NCBI GenBank assembly: GCA_038363925.1
Contig: JAQQWL010000013.1
Span: 1,612,001 to 1,676,000, forward strand
Direction of reading: 5' to 3'
Origin: Apiospora phragmitis
Lineage: Eukaryota; Ascomycota; Sordariomycetes; Amphisphaeriales; Apiosporaceae
Length of the DNA: 64,000 nucleotides
The notes beneath the pieces were generated by a model that saw only the letters and a list, made by a program, of their open reading frames with translations, was not told where the DNA came from and did no database searches. Position 1 is the first letter of the stretch. Each line of letters opens with the position of its first letter. The position numbers and the translations under genes were made by a program. This document shows, piece after piece, positions 39,449 through 50,052 of the stretch.

Positions 39449-42400
39449 CCGAACTACTTATAATATACCTCGTATAATATTTCTTAAAATATTATATATT
39501 AAAAATAAAAAAGATTTCTTTTTAAAAATCGTTTATTACTAAGTTTAATAAATAAATTAAATATTAATTCGATTAAATTAATTATACGTTTTAAAAAGAG
39601 CTCTTTAATTTTTAAAAAAAAATACGAAATCGATATATTAACGAATAGATACTTTAGAACTAAGCTCGTAAACTTAGTATTACCGGCAGCTGTTATATAT
39701 TAATAAAACTAATTAATAAAACCGATCTCGAAAACTCGAAAAAAGGATATTCTATACTCTTTCTAAGAATAAATAATTAAATAACCGACGCTTAAATAAA
39801 AAACAGCCGGTTTTTATATAAAGTAATTGTTTATAATATTACAAGACATTTTAAGCCTAACGTTTAACCCTAAATTTATAAATATTTAAATGTTATAAAA
39901 TATCGTCCTTTTTTCTTTTTTAACTCCGGTACCGCCGAATTAAACTATATAATTATTTAATTTAATATATATTATAAGCATAATATTTTTTAAACCGAGT
40001 TCTTTATAATAATAAAATCGATTAAAATAAAGTCGTTACTTTTTTAAAAATATAAAAAAAACAAAAACTATACCGGCAAGCTATACGATATCTTTTATAA
40101 TAAAATACGGGTATTTATTAAAATATACCGACGGCTAAATATATTAAAGGTTTAATATTATACGATCTTCTTAAATATTCTTTCTAACCGTGCGGAGGTA
40201 TTCTATTTTAATTATATCGAACTTAAAAAGAAATAAAATAAGATATATTACTTTATAAACTGGTATTTTAATATAATAATAAACTACGTATAATATTTTA
40301 CAGATTAAATAATAACTTTTTTATATAAATAAAAAATAAAAACGCCGAGAAATAACTTATTAAGGTTTTAAAAATCTTATTAAATAAGCTTTAACTCGTA
40401 TAACGAGCCTTTAAAAAAAACTCGAAAAAGAAGTCGCTCTCTATACCTTAATCGTACAAATTTACCGAGAAGTTCCGGAACTTATACCGGCCTTTATTAA
40501 TTAAAAACTAATATATAAAGTATTGTTCTTAAACTTTCGTATATCGTTAAATATAATAATAAATTAAAAACTCTCGAAATAATATTTAATAATGGAATTA
40601 TATCGAAATTTAGTTATAAATATATATTTAATTAATAAATAGTTTATAAATAATTATAAGAAACGAAAGAAACTAATTTATAATAATAAACTATTAAATA
40701 ATAATTAATTATTAAAATAGAATAAAAATTAATAACTTATAAACACTTTTTAATTTAAATTATTATGTAAAAACCCTACGAAATTTATTATAAATAAAAT
40801 AATTAATTAATAAACTACTTAATTAGAAAATAAACCCGTATAATAACTTAATACTTTTAAATATATAATAATATTAAATAAAAACTCCTTATTTAACATA
40901 AATATAAGGATTTCGTTCGAAACTAAAAAAAAGAGCTAAAAAATAAGGAAAAAAGTATAACTACCTTAATTTAAAAAATATATAATAAAATATTATTTAA
41001 TTAATAAACGCCGCGTTTTATTACCGGCTTATTAATAAAAATATCTACTCTTTAAAAACTATCGTATAAGCCGACCAATTTAACCTCAACAGCTCGTATA
41101 GCTAGACTTACTAAGGAAAGTTTTAAAATACCGGCGCCGCCTTGTTTTCGATAATCTGAAAGCCTCAAGCAAAGGCCTACGTATAAAAAACCTAAACGTA
41201 CGAATTAATTAAACCCCGGGGAGCGTCGAGATTAAGTTCGAAAGCTTAAAACCTATCTCGTTAATTAAAATAATCGATATATAAAACCGATTAAAAGTAA
41301 TTAAATACTATATTTTAAATATTATAACCTTCTTTATGTTTATTATATAACGCCGACCGGTTTAAAATATATTATAATAATATTTTTAATCTTATTATAT
41401 AAAAAAATAAAACAATATTACTTATAATTAAAAAATAAAAACATTTATTCTTTAATACCGGCCGTATAAAAACGACGTTATATTTTATTAAAAAACAGCT
41501 TCGATACCTCTACTAATAATTTAAACACCCTCGTATAGAAAAGCTTTATACCTTCCTAAAGAGCGCCGGCTATAATAATATTAAGCTTATTATTCTCGAT
41601 AAGATTTAAAAGTTTTATTCTTAATATTAATCGTATAATTTAACATTATAAAGATTTAAATTCTCGTTATAAAATAAATACGATTTTAATTACGAAATTA
41701 TTATAAATATTATTTATATTAATAAATAAAACGTACTTTACGTAATTAATTCGAATATATCTTTTTAAACGATTATATTCTTATATTCGCTTAACGTATA
41801 AAACACTTGAAATACTTTTAATGATTATTAAATATACGAATATTAAAAACTCTTTAATTATATTCCGTATAATTTAAGTACGTATTTTTAAAAAGAACTT
41901 TAAAACTATATATAAATAATAAGAATTACTTATAAATAAATACTTAATAAAACTTATTAAGTAATAAATAAAATTAAACGAACGTATATTCCGTTATATA
42001 AAACCTTCGATATTTTATAAAAAGATCTCGGTTATTAAATAAATACCGAAATAATATTTAAAATAATTATTAAAACTCTAAATAATACGGCTGGCCCCGA
42101 CGGCCTAATACCTACCCTACTCGTATTTAAAACATACCCTCGTATCGACGGGAACTTATTACCGTTACTAGAGATCTAAGTACGAAGAGAAGTCGTACGA
42201 AAAGTAATTAAGATACTTCGGAAACTACGTACGAATATCGATATTTACCGAGTTTTAAATACCCGGAACGGACCGGCTATCCATAATATCTTAATACTCC
42301 CGCTCCGAAATAAAGTTTTGATTTAGCGAAAAAAAGAAAGATAAACCGGACTATATAAGATAATAATTATCGAAAACTATACGATTTAAGTGAATACCCT

Positions 42401-44584
42401 AAACGGCCTGAAAACTTTTCGAATAACTTAAATTAAGCCGTACTATTAAAAAAAGGCCGGAGAATTATACGACGAGCCGAATATATAACTAAATCCGTAA
42501 TAGCCGGTAAATATTTTAAATATTAAACTAATAACCGAAGAAATTATAATAGCTCCCGTATAACGTAACCGGGGATAACTTAAAAAATAGCTATACCGAA
42601 ACGTTCTAACCGCCGTATTTTTTATTTAAAAAAAATAAGAGAATTACGATTTAATAATTAAATTTTAATAAAACGGCGTTATTACCTCGTTTAAATATTT
42701 ATTCTAAGAGTTTAACGCGGAAAAGATTAATAATCTCGCCGTATAAAAAGTTTTCGAATTTATTCGATTCGACCCGGGTAAGTATACCGGCTAAAAAATA
42801 TTTAAAACACGGCTCGTATAAGAAATTAAAGATAGAACTACGAAGCTATACGAGAAGTTTAGGCTCGTAATATAAAGCTATAAAGATATAAAAAAAGGCT
42901 ATTTTAACGTAATTATTAATAATTTAAAAAATAAACTAAAAACTCTTATAAACTTTCGAACCGACTTTAATTCGAAACTTTAACGTATAAAATAAGTTAC
43001 GTTATATTATATAAATATATATTTAATTATATAATAAATTAAATTAATTAGTTTATATACATTTATTAATAAAATTAAAGACTTAATATTTTAAAAAACG
43101 CTACTTTAAATCGTATTACTTTTATATAAACTAATAAAATCGGGATTTCACTAATTTAAAACATATTATAATTATTATATATAAAATTTAAAAATAATAA
43201 GTTTAATATATAACGCCTATTTATTATTTATTATAAATAGACCGGATATTTTTAATATTATAATAATGTAAACCGACGATACGTTTAGCTTCGCTATAAC
43301 CCCCCTTTTTTTAAAAAAAAAGGGAGAAAAACTAATAAAGTAATAATTTTATATAAAACCGAAAAATATCTTAACCGAAAGCACGCCGATAAAATTTAAC
43401 GGAAACAAGATTTAATTGAAATTATATAATATCCTTTTCGAATAAAAAGAATAAGTTAACTAATTAAAACCTATTAACTCGAAAGCTATCGATAAAAACT
43501 AATAATATATCTCTTAACTAGTAAAAAGAGTATACCTAGTATTTATTTATTAATTAAAAATAACGTATAATTTACCTAATACCGCTTAAATGTAAACCTT
43601 AAAAAATAAAAATATTAAGAGCTTAAATAACCGTATTAATAATAAATTTAAAACTCGATGCGCGGTTTAAAGTATATCCAGCTTAATCTTTATTATACGA
43701 AAATATATATCTTTATTAACGGCTCGTTTACGAATAACGAGGACTTAACTTCTTAATTTAAATAGTTAATCTTATTAAATTAAGAAATAAATCGTATAAA
43801 AAACTATTTTAAAATTTAAAGGAATATTATTTACTAAAGCTCGATAAAATATAAAAGAATTACACGGAACGTATTAATTAGCGAACTATACGGTACGATT
43901 TTTAATATAAATAACGGTATCGTACTAAGCATTACGTTTAAAAGAATCGTATAAACCTTAAAATTCTAAAATATATTAATAACTTTTTATATAAATTTAA
44001 AATCTTTTTAGAACTATTTAATTAAGCTAGGTATAATAAATAAAAAAAGGCTTATAATTAATATTATATCTCTTCGAGAATCGTATAAAAAAAGAGATCT
44101 TATAAATCTATTATATCGACAACAAGGATAACCCGGTAAACGCCCTTATTAAAATATCCTTAAATAAGGCCCTTAAATAAATAGTTTTAATAAATAACCT
44201 TATTATACGTATAAAAATATATATTAAAAAGCTAAACTCGTATATCTTTAATAAAATATAACGTATTGCGATATATAACGGCACCCCTATTACTATTATT
44301 ATTTTTAAACCGTTCTTTTTAATTTATAATAAAAAATAATATATATTAATATATAATAACTTCTCTTATTACCGTTATTATTATCGAATAATTAAAATAA
44401 TTAATTAAAAAACTTATTACTTAATAAAATTATTATTAAAAAGGTACAGCATTACCTATATAGCTTAGGCAGGCACCGAATACCGGATTAATATAACCCA
44501 TCCGTACGAGACCCTCGAGAAAAGAAGGCCCGTATTTAAAAAAGAGAACAGGCTAATTTTATCGCTAAAATAAAAAACTATTAA
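39449..44584 (+). pseudogene. Copia gag-pol remnant (IN, RT, RNase H)
   Basis: Follows the gypsy2 insertion. GAG-pre-integrase H-x-G-H-P-like region at ~41500-41620 and integrase core at ~41650-42060. The integrase tail motif G-P-D-G-L-I-P-T-L-L-V-F is intact near 42090-42125, and the reverse transcriptase starts ~42700. The catalytic T-D-D-T is intact at 43272-43283. RNase H begins near 43700 with an F-I-N/D-G-S-F-A motif. Otherwise full of stops. Confidence 0.85.
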
Positions 44585-44799
44585 TATTAGAACAGCAAGA
44601 ATTAAAGTTTTTTATATTATTTTAAAAAAAAAAGTACTACGTACCTACGCGTATAAACCCCTGTTTTATTTTATTAAAAAGGGTATATAATGCCTTTCGT
44701 AATTAGTATTATAAATAAATATAAATAAAAGAATATAATAATATAACTTTAATTAAACATAGAACCCACTTATACGTACGTATAAAAGCCTATTTAATA
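44585..44799 (+). repeat. Copia 3' LTR
   Basis: 215 bases matching 29863-30076, followed by the TTTAT duplication and the resumed LTR-C. Confidence 0.88.
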
Positions 44800-44804
44800 T
44801 TTAT

Positions 44805-45370
44805 ATTAATAATATAATAAAAGTAACGCTTTTATCGATATAATATATAATAACCGGGTCGTAACGTAATAATAAAGGGTTAAATAAAAGTATTTATATA
44901 ATAAAGTTATTAAGGTTATTTATTTTATGAATAAATTAAAATTAATACTAAAATTAATTTATAAAGTAAAGAATCTTTATATAAAATATATAAGGAATTA
45001 TTTATTATTATATATTTAATCTCTTTTTTATTAAGTTTTTCGTTATTTAGTTTTAATTAGCCGTAATTAATATTATTTAATTAAATATTATTTAATATAG
45101 TTTTATTAAATTATATCTCGTTATTACGTAATTTATTTCTAGCTATTTATATTATTTTATTTATTTAAGGCTAAATAATTTTATTATATTATCGTCGTAA
45201 TATTAATTATCGTAATATTATAGCGGTATTATAAGTTTTATTATTATCGGCGGGTTTATTAATATTAGCCGGTGGGGTAAGTTCTAGTACTAGTTTTTAT
45301 AAGCGCCTCGAGATATTATATCGCCGTGCTAAAAGTGGGTTTAGCCGTATAATTAAGTTAGGTCGTAATA
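44805..45370 (-). repeat. LTR-C, 5' LTR of gypsy3, outer part
   Basis: 566 bases; with 29806-29862 it makes a 623-base LTR. Ends GGTCGTAATA and is followed by CCGGT. Confidence 0.87.
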
Positions 45371-45438
45371 CCGGTTTTAACGCTTTAATTATTACCCTTC
45401 TTATTAAAAAAATAAGTAACTTATTTATAAATAATTTA

Positions 45439-47276
45439 ACGTATCCTATAAGCGAATATCTTATATAAGCGAATATCTCATTTTTTTATACCCTTTTTAA
45501 TAAAATATAAATTAATTTTATTATAACGTATTTAATATATTAAAATTAATCGGAATCCTTATTTTTAAATACTTTTATATTATTTTAATAAGTACGCGTA
45601 TTATGCCCGGGCTCTCCGTAAATTTTATAGCGTTATAAGCGTGTCCTAAACGTCTTCGTATAACTATTCCTCCGACGCGATTCGTTTTATAATTATTTAT
45701 TAACGTCCTTTTAAAACTATAAGTCTTTTCTAGCTTATATATAAAGTGATCCTCTATTTTATAACCGTTTCTTTTTCGTACGGCGGCGCCGGCTAAACAT
45801 TTTATTTACTTTTCGAAATATCGCGTTCTTACTTTTTAAAAAAATAACTCGGTATATAATATACGTTATAACCTTTATATTTTAATTAAAACTAATTAAA
45901 ATAAACGTTAAAAAATTATTTTAATATTATATAATACGGTTTTAAACGTATTCGGTTTAAGATTAAGTTTTAATCGGATTGTTTAAAGTTTTTAATTCTT
46001 AAAGAATAAATAGGTTAAAAAACGTCCCCGGAAGTATTAAAGTATATAGTTTTATATCTAATTATGAAATAATATATTCCGGATTATACGAAACGAGTCC
46101 TATTTTTTAAAAGCCTCCTTATATATTCGAAACGATAAAAATCGCTTAAAACGCTTTTAAAAACGCTGGTAGGAAGTCCTCTTTTAAAATATAAGTAATA
46201 TGCGCCCGTATAAAATATTTAATTTCTTTTTTATACGCCTTTTTTAATATATAAAAATAGCCGATATTAAAAAATTAAAGGTTATATTATAAATAAATAA
46301 ATATATAAAGTAAAATAATCGAGTTCTTTTTATAATAAAGCTCGAAAATTATTAAGTAATAACTTTCGTAACTATTTAAGATTAAAAAATAATAACGATT
46401 TTTTGTATAAAACCTAATATATTAATTAAAGTATCAAATTTAGTCCTCGCCTTTTTTATTTATAATTTAATTATTTTTAATAACTGCGATCACCTAATCC
46501 TTCGGTAATAGGCTATTTTTATACTAAGAAAAGAGGTACGTTTTCTTAATAAAAATAATATACGGAAAAATAGCGTAACCGTATAATCCGACGCTTTTAA
46601 TAATTATAATCTATTCCCGGTTCTTTTATTATATTACCCTAAGCTTTCCGCATCGATTAAAGGTGGTTACGATTATTTCGAACGAAATTTAATTTATAAA
46701 AAAGCCGGTTTCGTCGAAATTATAGATATCCTCCTTTTAAATCCCGTATTTATAAATTATATTCTATACGAAAATAAACTATACGCGATACGCGTCGGGA
46801 TCTTTATAAAAAAAAATTTAATAATCGATTCTTTAGTTAAAACGCGTCCGTAGGTCTAATTATCGTCGTATAAAATTAAAGGCCTAATTAATGCCGACGC
46901 GTTTTACGTCGCGTAAACTAAATAATCGATTCGTTATATTTTTATATTACTTAATTAAAAAAAAATCGCGTATTTAAATTAATAATATATTAAATAATCG
47001 TATTTTTTTAAAATTTAAAAGCTTTCGAGAATTTATAAATATTTTGCGTCGTATAGGTTAACTATTTCGTCTACGCTATAAAGTTTTCGATAAGACGTAA
47101 TAAATTAATACAGCCTTTTATACGTTTAAAATTAAGTCTTTTTAAAACGTTTAAAGCGTTAGAATTATATTACTCTATTTTTAAAGTTATAGTATTTTCG
47201 GACGTAAAAGAATATAAAAAAAGGTTGAGGCTATAAGGAAATTTATAAAAGTAAGACATTCGCTTGTGGGATACGT
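45439..47276 (-). mobile_element. pogo4: Fot/Pot2-like transposon in Y
   Basis: TIRs ACGTATCCTATAAGCGAATA and (reversed) ACGTATCCCACAAGCGAATG, with TA at 45437-45438 and 47277-47278. 1,838 bases. The transposase remnant reads on the minus strand and aligns with pogo3 along its length. The left end carries two copies of an AAGCGAATATC motif, the right end only one. Confidence 0.9.
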
Positions 47277-47464
47277 TAAACTAAAAAATTAATACTACTT
47301 ATCATGTATAATAACTTTATTGCTATTATTTTAAGTTTTAATCGATAGCTTCGAGTTTTTCGATCTTAACGCTATAACTTTTATTTTTAATAATTAAGCT
47401 ATTAAAAAAAGTTTAGCTATAAAGTCGACCGCCGAAACGCGACCCGCGTAGTATTATTACAGTG

Positions 47465-47580
47465 GGTTTAAACTAACTACTACGCTATAAAATAAAAGCT
47501 TCGGAAATAACTAGACGGTTATTTCTATCTAATTCTATGCCTTAAGTGCTACCCCCGGGGGACTAACCCGCCGATCGTAA
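47465..47580. repeat. Y right long terminal inverted repeat
   Basis: Reverse of 12273-12388, ending GATCGTAA followed by TA. Confidence 0.85.
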
Positions 47581-47582
47581 TA

Positions 47583-47945
47583 CTATACCCCCTCTCTAAG
47601 GGCATACACTTATACCTAAGGCGATAAACTCTTAATAACCGCATAATTTATTTAAGCTCGGTATAAAAAAACCTTAAGGCTTTTATATAAAGAATTAATT
47701 CGTATAAGGCCTTATTTATTTATTAACGATTTTACTTAAATAATTAAAGAGAGCTCTTATTTAATAAATATAAGAATTAAACCCACGTCTTTTATTTAGT
47801 AAATATATTTAGTTATTATATTATAATATGTTTAAATTAATTATTACGTTATAAAGTAAAAGCTTTAAAAATAACTAAACGGTCATTTATATCTAATTCT
47901 ACGCCTTAAGTACTACCCCGCGGGGGACTAACCCGCCGATCGTAA
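47583..47945. mobile_element. Severed right end of a second Y-type element
   Basis: 47830-47945 is another copy of the 116-base Y right terminus, ending GATCGTAA with TA after it. 47583-47829 does not align well with the Y interior and no matching left end is present in the block, so this is a truncated, related element whose other half is gone. Confidence 0.6.
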
Positions 47946-47947
47946 TA

Positions 47948-49222
47948 AGTATTAAATCGAAAGAAAAATCTATTATATTTTAATCGATAACATCGAAGCT
48001 ACCCTAGGCTTAAACGGCTAAAACAACCTTAAACTCTTAACGCTCCTATTCCTTTAACTCGTCTAAAAAACGAAAACCCCGCTGTACTAACTTCACACCT
48101 TAGGTGCGAGCCATTTTTTTCTATTTTTTAAAACGAATTAAACGAGCCACGGCTTCGTTAATTTAACGTTATAGCTCGAGGAAATACGTCTCCGTAGTTA
48201 GCTCTTTACGAAAAAAACGGTCATGCTCGTTCTATACTTAATAAAGAGAGGATAATAAAATACCGGTTTTATTATAAGCGTAATTAATACGAGTATATTT
48301 TTTATATTTATTAACGCCTTTTATTATAGTATATAATTATTGTTTTAAGAAATAATAATTATAAAATATAACGATAAAACTAAACTTATTAAAAGCCTCG
48401 ATTAAATTAACGTAATAAACGATAAAAAAATAAGTAAACTTAAATCGCGATTTTTTAATATAATTACATATAATAAGTATATATTATAAATAAAAAGTAA
48501 AAAAGAAGGGAACTTATTAAAATTCTCGACGAAAATAATAAAACTTAGTATTTATAATAATTAATTATTTTAAAAAAAATAAAAAAAAGAGGATAGTATT
48601 ATAACTTAACTTAATTATACGGCTAAACCTACCCTTAACACGGCGATATTATATTTTAAAGCGCTTATAAAAACTAGTATTAAAACTTACCTTACCGGTT
48701 AATATTAATAAACCTATTTATAATAATAAACCCCACTATATCGCTATAACATTGTAATAATAATATAATAAAGCTAATTAATTATAAATAAATAAAAATA
48801 AATAATATAATATAAATAGTTAAAAATAAGTTACGTAACGAATAAAATAAAACGTAACTTAGTAAAATAATATCGAATAGGTTAATTATAATTATTAAAT
48901 AATATTAAATATAATTAGCGAAAGTTATTAAGTTAAAGTAATTAATAAAAAACGATTAAATATATAATAATAAATATTTTTTATTTTAATAATTAATTTA
49001 AACATAAATCTTAACTTATGAATAAAATAAATAACTTTAATAACTTTATTATATAAATACTTTTACTCGACCCCTCGGTATTACGTTACGACCCGGCTAT
49101 TATATATTATATTAATAGGCGCGTTATTTTTATCGCACGTTTAGATATTCTCTCGTATTATTAATATAAACCCTAGTATGTTTTACTAGGTTTCTTTTAA
49201 AACTTAAATAACGTTTATTACA
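47948..49222 (+). mobile_element. gypsy4: 3' untranslated region and 3' LTR of a lost gypsy
   Basis: 47948-48590 matches, in plus orientation, the gypsy3 3' untranslated region at 16366-16900. A purine-rich tract (AAAAAAAAGAGGATAG) precedes LTR-C at 48597-49222 (626 bases). CCGGG follows. No 5' part or 5' LTR of this copy is in the window. Confidence 0.78.
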
Positions 49223-50020
49223 CCGGGGACGGCTAGTACCTATAACCCTTAAACGTCGTTTAACCCTTAATAAACGACTAAACACTCTACTTTTATTAAA
49301 AATAAGGTCTTTACTTATTAAAAAAGCTCCTCGACGCTTATTTTAAATATTATAAACTAAATAACGAAAAGTATAAATAAAATAACTTATAAAATAACCT
49401 TTATACGCGACTAGATATATATATTAAAAGAGGTTAATTTAATACTTTTTAAGCGCCGTAAAGTTAAAAAGGTACGTGTTTAGCTTAAAAGAGCCCTTAC
49501 TATATAGGAATTTTAAAAGCTATAAGATAAGAAGGTAAAAAAGAAGCGTCTAACGACTAATAAAGGCGAAACAGGGGGTTCGTCGAAGCGGAAGGCAACT
49601 AGTAAAAGGCGCTATACTATCTGCGGCGAGATAGGCTATAATACGCGAACATATAAAAAAGAGGTAGAATTAAATAATAATTCCGATAGCGAATAATTTA
49701 AATTAATTTATATAGAAATATTAAAGAGTTAAAAAAGTGTTTTAATATATAATACGTTTTAATATATAATAAACGACGTTATAAATATATAATTAAATAA
49801 CGTATTAAATAAAAAGTAATTTTAATTAATTTATATAAAATAATAAAATATAAAAGAAGGAATTAATTTAATAATAAATTAAAATATTAATATTTAAGTT
49901 TTAATTTAAATAAAAAACCAGTTAATTAAAGATAATTTAATTAATTATTATTAATATAATTAATAATATTCTTTAAATTAAATTACATTCTTTTAAATAC
50001 TAATATACTACTTGCCCTAG
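49223..50020 (+). pseudogene. Z transposase C-terminal remnant
   Basis: Related to the Y transposase C-terminus (13250-13740) but distinct in sequence. The zinc-knuckle-like motif reads Y-T-I-C-G-E-I-G-Y-N-T-R-T-Y at ~49620-49665, where C, C/G and H positions have been altered by C-to-T/G-to-A change. About 350 bases of AT-rich DNA separate it from the right TIR. The N-terminal half is missing. Confidence 0.65.
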
Positions 50021-50050
50021 TTTTATTACTATAGTTAACAGTTAAAGGGA
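50021..50050. repeat. Z right terminal inverted repeat
   Basis: Reverse match of 11747-11776, followed by TA. Base composition returns to normal right after it. Confidence 0.85.
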
Positions 50051-50052
50051 TA

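Larger units (their letters stand above)
29863..44799 (+). mobile_element. Ty1/copia element inserted in the gypsy3 5' LTR
   Basis: LTRs of 214 and 215 bases begin TATTAAAATAAT / TATTAGAACAGC (TGTTGGAACAGC before RIP) and end TTTAATA. The flanking duplication is TTTAT (29858-29862, 44800-44804). Joining the flanks restores the LTR-C sequence as seen at 13960. Integrase precedes reverse transcriptase, which defines the copia order. Without gypsy2 the element is 6.06 kb. Confidence 0.92.
13910..45370 (-). mobile_element. gypsy3: Ty3/gypsy chromovirus in Y, itself interrupted three times
   Basis: Both outer ends are LTR-C copies in minus orientation and both are flanked by CCGGT (13905-13909 and 45371-45375), an exact 5-base duplication 31.5 kb apart. 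Interior order on the minus strand is 5' LTR, gag-pol, chromodomain region, 3' untranslated region, 3' LTR. Subtracting pogo1, gypsy1 and copia with their duplications leaves 7.0 kb, a normal gypsy length. Confidence 0.88.
12273..47580 (+). mobile_element. Element Y: pogo/Fot-like DNA transposon split by gypsy3 and pogo4
   Basis: A ~116-base inverted repeat starts TTACGATCGGCGGGTTAGTC at 12273 and recurs reversed at 47465-47580, with TA at 12271-12272 and 47581-47582. Removing gypsy3 (with its CCGGT duplication) and pogo4 (TA) leaves 2.0 kb, the normal size of a Fot-type element. The transposase reads on the plus strand. The left and right flanks of Y do not obviously belong to the same sequence (see findings). 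Confidence 0.82.
11747..50050 (+). mobile_element. Element Z: outermost pogo-like TIR transposon enclosing the whole block
   Basis: A near-perfect ~30-base terminal inverted repeat is found once at each edge of the AT-rich block, starting TCCCCTTAACTATTAATTAT on the left and (reversed) TCCCTTTAACTGTTAACTAT on the right. The two differ only by transitions. Each end abuts a TA (11745-11746, 50051-50052), the target duplication of Tc1/mariner-pogo elements. The C-terminal part of a pogo-like transposase lies just inside the right end on the plus strand. After removing Y, the Y-type fragment and the gypsy 3' end, only ~1.35 kb of Z remains, short of the ~1.9-2 kb expected, so part of Z has been lost. 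Confidence 0.8.

Noticed and set aside
39449..44584. Non-LTR (LINE/Tad-like) element
   Set aside because: First considered because of the long unrecognised interior, but integrase lies before reverse transcriptase, T-D-D-T is in the copia context, and 214/215-base LTRs with TTTAT duplications flank it.
48597..49222. Solo LTR-C
   Set aside because: A purine-rich tract and matching gypsy 3' untranslated sequence precede it, so it is the 3' end of a truncated element and not a solo LTR formed by LTR recombination.
11747..50050. A cargo-carrying giant element (Starship-like) or horizontally acquired gene cluster
   Set aside because: No tyrosine recombinase or host-type gene is readable, and nearly all of the block is accounted for by Z, Y, gypsy, copia and pogo sequences.
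11747..50050. Centromere
   Set aside because: AT-rich and transposon-filled, but only 38 kb between ordinary genes, and a nested insertion history explains it. Not excluded without CENP-A data.
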